Positions 1 to 9,057 are shown, numbered from the stretch's first letter. The stretch is DNA of 14,073 nucleotides from Mycoemilia scoparia (GCA_027575805.1 JANBPU010000378.1:1-14073), one strand, 5' to 3'. Notes: a model not told the origin generated them from the letters alone. Program-made: numbers and translations.

Positions 1-400
1 TCTAATAAATTTGCTATTTGTCATGGATTAAAAACATTGACCATTTAGTGCCTCAAGTTTGAAAGAAAGTGGCAAAACTAACAGCCTGTCATAGTAGCGC
101 CTTTGTATATCAGTACAATAATATGCATATTGTAGCACTTTTTCAAATACTCTCAATTTGCTACCAACAGTATCTCAAAGTATTTATACTACAATTGCTA
201 TATTCGTTATAAGTGACTTGCTAGGTTGCTTGCTAAACTTCAAAATGAATAAACTGGTGCTAATAAATGAAAAATTGAAAAGAAGTTGATAAGCCAGAAG
301 TTCCACCACCATTGCGAAATGCATTGCGACTTTTTGCTCTGCTTATAGAGTTAATTCCCATCATCGACAGACCCTCTTGTTGCTTTGAAGAGTAAGATCA
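1..400. other. Intergenic flank downstream of the AAA-ATPase-like gene
   Basis: AT-rich sequence beyond the stop codon of the minus-strand gene that ends at 401. No open frame with convincing codon content, RNA gene or repeat was seen. It should contain the 3' untranslated region of that gene, but no clear poly(A) signal on the minus strand could be fixed. Confidence 0.4.
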
Positions 401-2902
401 CTAAGCAAGTGAGCCCCTCAAGGTCTCTACTGCATCGGTTGCAAGCTTTTGATACTCCCAGCCTTCGCTGGTCTTTTCGAATCGTCTCACGCTGACCGAA
501 TATTCTTTGCCATGGAAAGCTACTACTACTTCAGTGACATTTACAACCTTCTCATACTGGTTGAATATGTGGAAATACCCATTGTTGTTCTGACTATGGT
601 CTGCCTCTTCAATTGATAACATCTTTAGTTTGTCCTCAAGCTTCGCCCCTTCCTGTAGCTTTGACATGCACTCAAGCTTGATCATGAACCCGGTGTTCCT
701 ATTGCCCCTTGGGATCAGGGCAATGGCACGATTCCCTGCCCCAGTCAAGGTTTCTGTCTCTGTGAAATAGTTCAGGTGATATCCATAGATCATCAAACCG
801 GCATACAAGAGATCATGGTATGAAAGCCATTCTGGCCCAGATTCGGCCTTGATGCCACCAGAATGAAAAACGGCTCTAATCGACTCTGAAAATCCCGCAT
901 AGTCACAAGTGACTAGTCTGCCCAGCCCATCGCATATCAATTCTGGCTTACTAAATGAATAGCCAAGGAGCTGTATCCATGCATCAAAGGCTACGAGATT
1001 CGGTATTATGATTTTGTTGTTAGGAGCCGATACCAAGTAGCCATTATAGTAAGCATTGCTTAAAAATATGACGAGCATTGCAGATATGTCCTTTCCAGCA
1101 GTTGGATAATAGCTTTCAATATTGGCACACTTATTTTCTAGCATTATTCTGCACATTAGATCAGAACGGTAGAGCTCGTCAGAGCTGGGCCCAGAGCTGG
1201 ACCTCTTGGGCTTGTCACCGTCCTTGGATTTTCGATAGTCGACAATTGGGTCAACAAAGTAGATATTGGTCAAGTCTGGGTGTGGATTGTTCTGAATTTC
1301 CATATAATCATTAATGAATCACACCACGATCTCTTTTTTCACATAGGAAGGCTCATCGATGAGTCCTTTGAGGGGATTTTTGTAAATTTGCTTAGTCAAC
1401 GATTCCTTTACCAGCGATTCTATTGTACACTTTCCAGACAATATATCGACCATGGCATCTCTGATGGTGCCTAGATAACTCATAATGGAGGATTGGTTGT
1501 AGAGTCTCAAATCCCTATACGCATAACATTCACTATAGTACTTGCTCGCAATAGTGATTGCTTCATCGATGAGCCTTTCGTTTGCATAGTAATTGGCTTC
1601 AATGACCTTGCCTAGAAGCGACATAACCTCGCTCTTTGTGAATTCAAACGCCTCTTGAAATCCATCGCCAGTTACTCTTAAAGCATTAGCAAAAAATGCA
1701 AAATCATGGACATTGATAAAGTACACACTTGACGATGTGCCATTGAGATCGAAAGAGTTGGTACCAAAGATGAAGATTCTCTTTACATACTGCGGATCTT
1801 CAGCCTAGTCCAAGAAAGTTATTTGTGTGAATAAGCACAAATCAGTCATTTGAGAATTGAAACAATTATTTGTAAAGGGCTTACTTTGAACAGTGGATTT
1901 ATAATTTTCTTCATCATTTTACCAACTTCATATCTGTGACAACATTCAGCGTTGAAAATAGGATCATCAAAATCGTCAATGAAAATTATGGCTTGCTTAT
2001 TAAAGTAGTAGTATAAATACTGGACGAGTGATATCAAAAACTGATAGCAAAGTTCGTTATCCTCTTGCATTAATCGACATGAGTACTTTAAGCTCGATAA
2101 CATCATTTTTCCCTGCAATTTATATATAGATTTTTTATAATCTTTAATTTCAAACTTCCACTGATCATAGAGCTGAATGAAAATATCTACGAGCTCTTTG
2201 TAGAATATCTCCATGGTATCAGTTCTGATGTTCTACAGTGATACAGACATTGTGGTACTATATTAGCAATGGAGTATGTATAGCACCTATTCAGGCTTGG
2301 AAAGAGAAGTTGATGCTTACCTTGAAGGATACCCTGATTGCAATGTATTTCCCACAGTGGTCATCAATAAATTTTTGGCCTCCATCGACATGGCCCAACA
2401 ACGATTCGTTAAAGAGGGTTCTCTTGGCTACAAGATCTTGCGGATCTTCTGCCAACCCAAAGAAGTACTGAGCCATGTTTATGAACCACGTCTTTCCAGA
2501 TTTTGGTGGATGATGGATGTAACATTGGTAGCTGGCTTTATCCCATATCAGCTTCAAGTTTGCTGTTTTATCGACATGCAGCTCATCATACTGCATTGCG
2601 AGTGCCCATCTGTTTTCACTGGTTGCAAGATTAGTGTAGACAACGCTGTCCTGACCTTTGTGTATATAAACATATATGATATTGGTAGCACCATATAAAG
2701 GGAGTAGTATATACACACGTCAATGTAAAAGATATCATATTTACTTACAGCTTTCTGAGGTATCCATGGAAGTTGGTGTTTGAGGCGGAGTGTATGGCTT
2801 CTTGAACACCTGTTTAGGCAATGAAGCCGTATTTTTTCTCTTCCGAGTCTCATGCGTGCCAGCAGTTGGACTGGTAATACTTAAATAGCTATTCCTGCTC
2901 AT
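401..2902 (-). CDS. AAA-ATPase-like protein with C-terminal PD-(D/E)XK (DUF1703-like) region, one in-frame TGA
   Basis: Four exons on the minus strand: 2902-2749, 2655-2321, 2232-1885 and 1804-401. The introns are 93, 88 and 80 nt, have GTAAGT or GTAAGC donors, and all phases agree. The frame covers 746 residue positions and ends in TAG. Residues 1-50 are Ser/Thr/Lys-rich with a basic run TRKRK at 19-23, a possible nuclear signal. The ATPase region has a Walker A-like PPKSGKTW near 101-108 and a Walker B-like IIFIDDFDDPI near 245-255, matching the AAA-ATPase_like (PF09820) pattern. Near 526-560 the NGYL and PN motifs typical of the linker appear. The C-terminal region near 637-661 has the layout of the DUF1703/PD-(D/E)XK fold, but its catalytic residues look replaced. 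The frame is broken by TGA at 1321-1319 (codon 441). Bacterial and fungal relatives are poorly characterised, so ATP-driven nucleic-acid processing is an inference. It may be a pseudogene. Confidence 0.72.
1319..1321 (-). other. In-frame TGA inside the AAA-ATPase-like gene
   Basis: Minus-strand codon TGA separates two open stretches that are in the same frame: 1804-1322 upstream and 1318-401 downstream. Both sides carry family-like sequence. A 51-nt in-phase intron (donor GTGAAA, acceptor TTCAG) could in principle remove it, but that donor does not match the GTAAGY donors used elsewhere in this gene. Confidence 0.8.
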
Positions 2903-3878
2903 AGTTTCGTATATGATGAAAAGGTATGGTAAAAGAAGAAAGCAAATATATCAGTAGAATGAAAAGGATTGTTAAAAGAGGCCTTAAGGCGGACGAGTTT
3001 ATAAGTAATGCTATGTGCTTCTATGAAGCCAAAGTGTTGCAGAAGCAGAGGCGCACACAATTCCACATGACTTTTGGATAAGTGCAAATTGGGTAATTTT
3101 TATCAAATTTAGAAACAATTCGATGAGCCCAGAAAATGCGCCTAAACAATATCGCATACACATTTGTAATTGAGAAAAGCATATCGATAGTTGTTTTATT
3201 TTCCTTACTAACTCCCAACAAAAACCATTTTCTAAGCAAAATCAATATAGAATGTACTTTTGGTTATTTTAGTGCCAGTTTTATGAGAACAAATAAACCT
3301 GCCGCTACATACAGCCCAAATGCTTGAAGCATAATAGACCTCTGAACTTTTGGTTGTTGCTTCTTCGATATTCCAATAGTTTAACGGCAATAACTGTATT
3401 TTTGCACTGAATGAGATACTTAAAGCTTGCATCTGCAGTCACTATGATTTGGCTTGATTTATTTCACCGTCTTTGAATTATTTGGCAATACAACAAAAAA
3501 CATGCGCGTTCAGGTATAGTCTCTGTCAAAAAAAGAACTTGCCTTTTAGATCAAACTTGCTCAAGCGACTCTTGTATTTTGTCAAAGAATCAATGGCAGG
3601 TGAGTTTACCAATGTTTTTAAGAACCAGGAGTCAGAGAGACATGTTTTTGGATAATCACATTAGAAGATAATTGATTTACAAAACATGCATATGAGTGAG
3701 TGAGTGGATTCTAAACAACCAGCCAAACCACTCTAATATTTAACACACTTGCTCTGCTACCAAGAACACAGTATAAAGGCAACGTACAATTAGCCCAAAG
3801 CTCTATTCATCATTAGTTCTTTCTTTACACATAATTGCTACACAGGTGCTATAAAGCCTCACTATCCCACACCACAAG
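2903..3878. other. Intergenic region, no gene supported
   Basis: Short open frames occur on both strands here (for example 2899-3087 minus and 3473-3655 plus). They lack recognisable motifs, signal peptides or splice-linked continuations. The right part should contain the former promoter of the Cys-rich pseudogene, with a TATAAA at 3772-3777. The left part should hold the promoter of the minus-strand AAA-ATPase-like gene starting at 2902. Confidence 0.4.
3772..3777 (+). promoter_or_regulatory. TATA box upstream of the Cys-rich pseudogene
   Basis: TATAAA lies about 100 nt upstream of the ATG at 3879. Spacing fits a core promoter with an untranslated leader of some 70 nt. It suggests the pseudogene kept the promoter of a once-working gene. 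Confidence 0.4.
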
Positions 3879-4162
3879 ATGCTTTCAAGCTCTTTCTCTC
3901 GTTTCGCCACTTTGGCCACCCTCATTTTCATTTCGATTTTTGCCATGCCAGTACTATAAACACCTGCTGACAACCATACTACACTAGCAACAGACATGGG
4001 CCCAGAAGATCATTTCTGCGGGGTTTGTCCCGATGATAGCCCTCACATCAATGTGGATTGGGCAGGGCTTCTGCCAGTGGTGAAGACAAGATTGCAATTA
4101 TTCAAAAGTGCGGGGCAAAACAGACTTGTAAGAAGGTTGGTGTTATACCCTCATACGGATAG
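3879..4162 (+). pseudogene. Broken small Cys-rich secreted protein, paralogue of the gene at 9831-10175
   Basis: The ATG at 3879 opens a typical signal peptide (LATLIFISIFA core). An in-frame TAA at 3957-3959 interrupts it, and the same frame then continues through a CxxC motif (FCGVC). Near 4040-4043 the coding frame shifts, and the remaining cysteines are read in another frame ending with TAG at 4160-4162. Across the lesion the cysteine pattern matches the intact gene at 9831-10175: CxxC, then a third Cys, 18 residues, Cys, 5 residues, Cys. The sixth cysteine of the intact protein has no counterpart before the stop. No intron of plausible size and phase removes both lesions. What the ancestral protein did is unknown; effector, defence or wall protein are all possible. 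Confidence 0.68.
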
Positions 4163-4204
4163 GTAATCCACAGTAAACATTTGGCATTTCACAAGCAGCC
4201 ATTT

Positions 4205-4243
4205 TAAGCATATTATTTAAACATCACACCGTTTAAATGCTTA
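4205..4243. repeat. Bulged inverted repeat (stem-loop)
   Basis: TTTAAAC (4216-4222) pairs with GTTTAAA (4231-4237) around an 8-nt loop. Outside it, TAAGCA (4205-4210) pairs with TGCTTA (4238-4243), leaving a 5-nt bulge on one side. It lies just downstream of the pseudogene. Confidence 0.5.
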
Positions 4244-4320
4244 CAGGGACTCTCAAGTAAGTAATATTTTAACTGTAATAGATACAATAAGGATAAGCAA
4301 TAAGACTACTACAGGTTAAT

Positions 4321-4709
4321 TTATCCTGTTGCCGTGTCATCCTTTTTATAGATGAACCTAATGCTTTGGTGTTTGCCTATGGGCAAGCACTCCTGTGATA
4401 TTCCTCCTTCCATATTTGAGGGTATGTACACGTGGTAAGTCCAAAATACCCGTATAGTGGCTTTGGGGCTAAACTTCTTATGGAAGACACAAGTACCCAC
4501 TGTGTGGTGTGTTATGAGGCTTTGGAGATGTAATAACAACACATATAGTTAGATTCAGCCAGCTTACTCTTGCATAGCACTTTATATCGAGGATGTAGCT
4601 TATTAATCTTGTCAACAGTATTGGATATGATACCCCCACGATCTGTTATTTCTTTCTGGACTAGAGATATATAATACAATTCTCCTTCTTTTTGCTCAGC
4701 TGGTGTTAT
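4321..4709 (-). CDS. Two 3' exons of an unrecognised gene
   Basis: Exon 4709-4568 encodes 47 codons with strong coding character (for example LVQKEITDRGG). It follows an acceptor GTTTAG and ends at donor A|GTAAGC. A 68-nt intron (4567-4500, acceptor CACACAG) leads in the correct phase to exon 4499-4321, which encodes a Cys- and aromatic-containing stretch (TCVFHKKFSP, FWTYHVYIPSN) and ends in TAA. The joined part is 107 residues. No start codon exists in the first exon, so an upstream exon is needed. None is visible between 4710 and 4811, which suggests either linkage to the gene at 4812-5330 or a 5'-truncated remnant. If an acceptor at ACACCAG is used instead, the exon would start at about 4699. 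I recognise no family. Confidence 0.5.
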
Positions 4710-4811
4710 CTAAACTTTAGCCAAACTTTTATTTAGAAAAAACAATAACAAGCGAAAAATTACAGTTATAAATATAAAGTAATATTTTATTAGTTATAAA
4801 CAACTACTATG

Positions 4812-5330
4812 TCAAAGATGCGGATTATTTGGATCACACAGAATTGCACTCTCAAGATCTTTAAAAGCCTGTGCAAATTCAACTTTTTTGCCAATATACT
4901 TGTCATGGAATTTTTCAAGTCTTTCAGCAATTAGTTTTGCATAAGCTTCATTCTGGATATAATTCATGATTATTTGATCTCCAAGTTTTGCAACAATATG
5001 ATCTGGTTTAACACTCTACACCACCAACAATATTAAGAATAGTGTCAATCAAAAGTTTATAGAAATTTTACCACAATTACATTTTTATATACCCCTTCAT
5101 CACAATATCACGATACTTACGCTTGCTTTTTTATAAGTACCAATATCCCCACCAACTATTGTTTCTTTTTCATTATTTTTCAAATACTTTCTAACACTAT
5201 ATCCATAATTAGGTATCGCTATACTTTCGGCAACCCAACAAGTAAAACTAATACTTTCGGGAAAAACATCTTCATCAAAACTTGTAGTAATCTTGATGAG
5301 GTATTTTTCTCTACCATATCGAGTTATCAT
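4812..5330 (-). CDS. Unrecognised two-exon protein, 137 aa
   Basis: Exon 1 5330-5121 (70 codons) starts at ATG and ends at donor GTAAGT. A 105-nt intron (5120-5016, acceptor TGTAG) leads in phase 0 to exon 2, 5015-4812, ending in TGA. The first half is rich in aromatic and acidic residues and has a Cys-Trp pair (TCWVAESI). The second half looks alpha-helical and charged (YAKLIAERLEKFHDKYIGKK). The stretch from IVAK to KKVEF faintly resembles the middle of alpha-kinases, but the catalytic core is not visible, so I do not assign it. A TATA-like TATATAAA sits about 31 nt upstream. If the TGA at 4814-4812 were read through or spliced around, the frame could join the exons at 4321-4709. A minus-strand AATAAA lies a few tens of bases after the stop, which supports the gene ending here. 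Confidence 0.5.
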
Positions 5331-5360
5331 CTTTTAGAATATAAACCAGTTAGCAATAAA

Positions 5361-5368
5361 TTTATATA
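5361..5368 (-). promoter_or_regulatory. TATA-like box for the gene starting at 5330
   Basis: Minus-strand TATATAAA lies about 31 nt before the ATG at 5330. It would favour an independent start there rather than an internal exon of a longer gene, but AT-rich sequence makes chance matches common. Confidence 0.25.
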
Positions 5369-5811
5369 GTGTATAGTGTTTGATAAATTTTTGGTCAAGT
5401 TTGAAAAAAAAAAGAAGGCTAAATTATGTGTATCTATTGGATAATGAGAAAAAGCAAGTAATTCCAGGTTTTCTACTATATGCTTTTTATATGTTTAGCC
5501 ACATAAACACAAACATATCTCTTTCCCAACCCATTAAACATGCTGTATCTGATATACAAATTCATGGGCGTCAAACTCTATGATAAACAATTTACTCAAC
5601 AACCAAGATGCTTCAATTGGTTATTTTGTTTTATGGCTTTAATGCCTATACTCTGATGATTGATTATATAAATACAATATTTTCATCAACAGCACTAGAG
5701 TATTGTTGGATACATCTCTTTTCCTTTTACTCACTCCTATGTTTATACATTTACATTACTCTATATTTTCTCAACAAATTCAAATCAACAATGGAAATTT
5801 AACACTTACGA
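5369..5811. other. Region of unresolved exons or intergenic sequence
   Basis: Minus-strand sequence between the possible donor at 5809 (GTAAGTG) and the ATG at 5330. It contains short open stretches behind acceptor-like sites, for example after ACATAG near 5740 and after TCATAG near 5580. None can be joined with confidence. The plus-strand open frames 5380-5583 and 5608-5802 look like chance frames in AT-rich DNA. Confidence 0.3.
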
Positions 5812-6767
5812 TCATTTATTGATATATCTATATCTATACCCAAAAAAATAATGTTTCCATGAGTATTTTGATAGAGCTTCATACCAGCCACCCTCTACAC
5901 TGTCTCTGTAAACTATGATTGTTGCTATAAAGAAAATAATCAACAGCATTGTTTGTAAATTATTTTCTAATATGACAACTGAGTATATGTAATTATAGAA
6001 CCACTTGATCAATTTCTTATAATCAATCAACTATACCTTTTCTTTTTGGTCTGTATTGCCACCACAAGTTGTGTGAAAACAGCAATCAATTTTCGTTTCC
6101 TTTTCATCCAAAAGCAGCACGCTTTATAAATCCAGTCATTTATTACTTTAAACTATACCAAGGAAATAAAATGATTTGCTTACCTAAGTTGCCTTATAAT
6201 CTCAGAGCTACTACCACTACTATCATCACCACCATTGATAAAGCTATCGAATCCAACAATAGCAATAAAGTCTGGAAGTCTTCGCTTATATCTGGAAGAA
6301 GTCTCCTCATCACTGTCACCAGGTAAAACTAACACAAAAGATTCTTCTCCACTGCCAATATCACCATGATGAGTGATGGCTGATCCAGAATTGGTATCAA
6401 GTATAAACCAAGAAGCTAATAGAGCTATCAATGATTCATATGTGGGTACATCACATATTTGTACATTATCTCCAAAATATTCAAGATATTCATCAGTAAA
6501 ATCATCTAAATATCGAGTTTCAGCTATAATGACAAATGTCTGATCCTTATTTTGGTACTGGTTAAAATCTTTTGGTAGATTTCTGATCAATCTTGAAAGT
6601 ATGTTGTTTTGATTGCTACAGAAAAAAGAGAACCAATACAAACCTTTTAATAAAATTCCATCATTTACTTAATACATTTATTTAAAAAGTCCTTACCTAT
6701 TATCAGTGTTATCAACAACCATTATATAGTTGGATACTGGATCAAGCAAAGTTCGATTGTTCATCAT
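5812..6767 (-). CDS. Multi-exon unrecognised protein, possibly vWA-like
   Basis: Exon 1 6767-6697 starts with two ATGs and ends at donor AG|GTAAGG. An 81-nt intron (acceptor TTCTGTAG) leads in phase to exon 2, 6615-6184, which ends at AG|GTAAGC. Together they give 167 residues. A hydrophobic strand followed by acidic residues near the start (YIMVVDNTDN), a second one (TFVIIAETRYLDD) and a Ser/Gly/Asp-rich tail are visible. A best-guess third exon, 5905-5812, follows a good acceptor (TTTACAG) in the right phase and encodes a Gly/Trp/aromatic stretch (VEGGWYEALSKYSW), but needs a 278-nt intron. It ends at a TGA two bases before a GTAAGT donor at 5809, so the true 3' end is open. The order of strands and the GGWYEAL motif recall von Willebrand A domains, without a canonical DxSxS. 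Exons 1-2 are well supported; the rest is not. Confidence 0.45.
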
Positions 6768-6978
6768 TCAAATTTAATATTATGCATAGTTGATTTATGC
6801 CAATTCTTATCTATTCAATTACAAATACATTTGGCAACTACCTGAGTATTTATGGGCTCTAGTCCAATCACCACCAACTACTATAAACATATATTATGTT
6901 CAATTCAAATTAAATAACCCCAAATACAAAAAAATAAAACCTGAATATAATAAGATATCATTATCTCTTTCAAAAGAC
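6768..6978. other. Spacer between two minus-strand genes
   Basis: About 210 nt that should hold the 3' untranslated region of the N-acetylglutamate synthase gene and the promoter of the gene starting at 6767. The plus-strand open frame starting at 6790 runs into the antisense of the synthase and is a shadow. No specific sites could be fixed. Confidence 0.4.
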
Positions 6979-9057
6979 TTAGAACGAAGCTGGAATAGAT
7001 TCAATCATTTCGACAATAGATGGCAAATGCTGACGATAATAGCTCAATTTATAATCACGAATTGCCTCATCAAAACTCAAACTATTATTGTTGTCAGCAT
7101 TGAAAATATATCCTTCATACCAGAAACATACCCATCTTGTCACAGATCCTTGAGATTCTGGTGGTGGTGGTGGTGCTCGCCAGTGACCAGTGCATCTTTC
7201 AAAATACCACTTATTAACCTTATTAGAGTCCCGACTATGCCAAGCAAATGCTGGGAATTGGTGTTGGAGCTGTGACCACAATATATCTGCCAACCCTGTT
7301 CCTTGGGCTCGTGGATCAACCGCAAACTTATCAAGATAGGGTATATATCCATACTCATCACCTGTAATTGTAGAGGAGTTAAATCGAATTCGCTCTAGGG
7401 TTACGATAACTGCTCCCATATAGTCACCAGTAACTATAATAGCCAAGCCATCACCATTGCCACAACTATTCATGTAGTCTTGCTGGCACTTGGCCAACCT
7501 ATTGAAATACTTGTATGTTTTTAAAGTTCTTCCAAACGACACTTCCAATAATGACTTGAGTTTAACTGGATCACACTGATCAAGTGAATTGAAATGATGA
7601 ACCTTGTAACCATGTCGGAGTAGAGTGAACTGAGTTGGACAAGGTTGCTGTTGCTGTTGCCATGAATTTCAGTTGCCAAGTCCAGTAACATTGGTAGTCC
7701 CTTTGTTAAAGAATGCATCACCAATACTGGTGGTTCCAACATTAGCATATGGAAAATCCAATATTGGTTGATAAGATGGTATACCCAACCCAACCAAACC
7801 ACTGCCATTTTCCCCACTATCCAAGGTCTCATAAACATCCAATAATCCACACCCACTCTTATTAGTTTTATCAAACGAAATATTCTTTAACTCAAATTCA
7901 GGATACCGAGGAATCCCCAATAACAACCCTGACAACAAGGATGGCTGCTCAGATTCATGGCCACATCCACTAATACCTCCACCATTATCACTAATGCCTG
8001 GTTGATCCAACTCTAGTGCCACCTTGGATTCATTATCACACCAATTGCTTATGTCACACCCCGACAATATAGATTTACCTGGATTAGCTATAGGCCGTTC
8101 TGAGATTATTCCTTTGATTATCAGAGCAGGATCGGAATTTAGTGAGGCTACCACACCAGCTGCTGTTGCTGGGAACAGGCCTAGGCATGCCCTGCATAAT
8201 TGCGATGCTCGATCTGCATTATCGATAATGGCACCATCAATATCCACTACCTGATCAGATGTTGTCTTTGCTTTTTTCTGCTGCTGCTGCTGTGCTTTTG
8301 TAGATGATTGCCTTGATAGTTGTGATCTTCTTGATACTAATAATGGTGACAGCACTGTGTTTGTCGCAGTGGTGGTGGATGTCAGTTTCAAATCTGTGTA
8401 CAGTTTAGACATTTTCTCAAATTCCTCTTCAAGGTTAATGAACCTATGTCCCCTTACACCAACTGTAATAAAATCTGCATTGGTGCTTGTAAGTTTCGGT
8501 AATTGACCTAATTCACTCAGGTATATAAATCTAATGGGCTCATAGCAAACACCTTGCTGCTGTCGTTGCTGGTCACTACTACTACTATCTCCTCTTCTTT
8601 TGACCTTTGACAGTGATACCTGGCCACTGGTGCTAAGTGCTTGGGCTAAAGCAGTAGTTGCTGTAACTCCATCCAAAATACCTGACAGTTTTGATTGCTC
8701 ATCCACAGCAATAGGCAAAATAAGCAGTATCCTCTGCTGTTCATTATTCCCATTGGCAACAGCTTGAATGGAATTAAGTTTAACTGAAAGGACATTAAAC
8801 GATGCCTTATTGTTTGGTACAAATACACCGTCGATGATTGGGTAGGCACGACCACCTGCTTGTTCAATGTTATCTGTTAGTGAATGGAGCAATTGAATCG
8901 CTTCATAATGTGTATAATAATCACTATTTGGAGAATTTGAGACCATATTGGCACTATTATCCATTGCTGTTGTGATGGTTGTGGTGAGGTTGGACAAAAA
9001 TGTTTGTAGGTCAAAGTTCACAAGGCTTTGGGCAAAATGGGTCCCTGGGAGTTGCAT
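6979..9057 (-). CDS. ARG2: N-acetylglutamate synthase (fungal type), one in-frame TGA
   Basis: Catalyses acetyl-CoA + L-glutamate to N-acetyl-L-glutamate, the first step of arginine/ornithine synthesis, in the mitochondrial matrix in fungi. One continuous frame of 692 codon positions runs from ATG 9057 to TAA 6981-6979. Residues 1-462 correspond to the amino-acid-kinase-like N-terminal half: a GHRFINLEEE motif near 200 and FPATAAGVVASL near 295 match conserved spots of the family. TGA follows at 7671-7669 (codon 463). The frame then continues through a Gln-rich linker, LLRHGYKVHHF, an SFGRTL motif, and the GNAT domain with YLDKFAV near 574, acetyl-CoA loop RAQGTG near 583 and KVNKWYFERCTGHWR near 613-627. 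A Pro run (APPPPPE) and Asn-rich loop interrupt the C-terminal part. Compared with yeast Arg2 the N-terminus is short and no clear mitochondrial presequence is seen, so an upstream exon may be missing. No intron with a good donor and correct phase removes the TGA. It is either readthrough, a nonsense allele, a recent pseudogene or a sequence error. Confidence 0.85.
7669..7671 (-). other. In-frame TGA between the two domains of N-acetylglutamate synthase
   Basis: Minus-strand context AAC TGA AAT TCA. Forty further in-frame codons without any stop lead into the GNAT half, and the family motif LLRHGYKV is encoded between the TGA and the next possible start. The nearby GT dinucleotides are weak donors or in the wrong phase for an intron. 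Confidence 0.88.

Noticed and set aside
1287..1337. 51-nt intron that would remove the TGA in the AAA-ATPase-like gene
   Set aside because: Phase and acceptor fit, but the donor GTGAAA is unlike all other donors of the gene and the size is well below the other introns. Kept only as an alternative.
3951..4008. Short intron removing the TAA of the Cys-rich pseudogene
   Set aside because: A 37-nt candidate is too short and changes the frame; no AG in range keeps the reading frame, and the downstream frameshift would remain.
4812..5330. Alpha-kinase domain
   Set aside because: Only a faint helix pattern matches; the Gly-rich loop, catalytic Lys context and zinc-binding end are not visible.
6790..7361. 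Open frames opposite the N-acetylglutamate synthase GNAT region, including one with a His-rich run
   Set aside because: They are antisense or alternate-frame shadows of a strongly conserved domain; the runs come from the complementary GGT repeats that encode Pro on the coding strand.
7560..7760. Intron removing the TGA of N-acetylglutamate synthase
   Set aside because: The candidate donors (GTATTG, GTTACT, GTTGGA, GTATAC) are weak and either give the wrong phase with the available AG sites or an intron of under 50 nt.
401..9057. UGA reassigned to tryptophan in this nucleus
   Set aside because: Recognisable Trp positions in the two clear genes use TGG and neither TGA falls on a conserved Trp. 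Local nonsense changes or readthrough are simpler.
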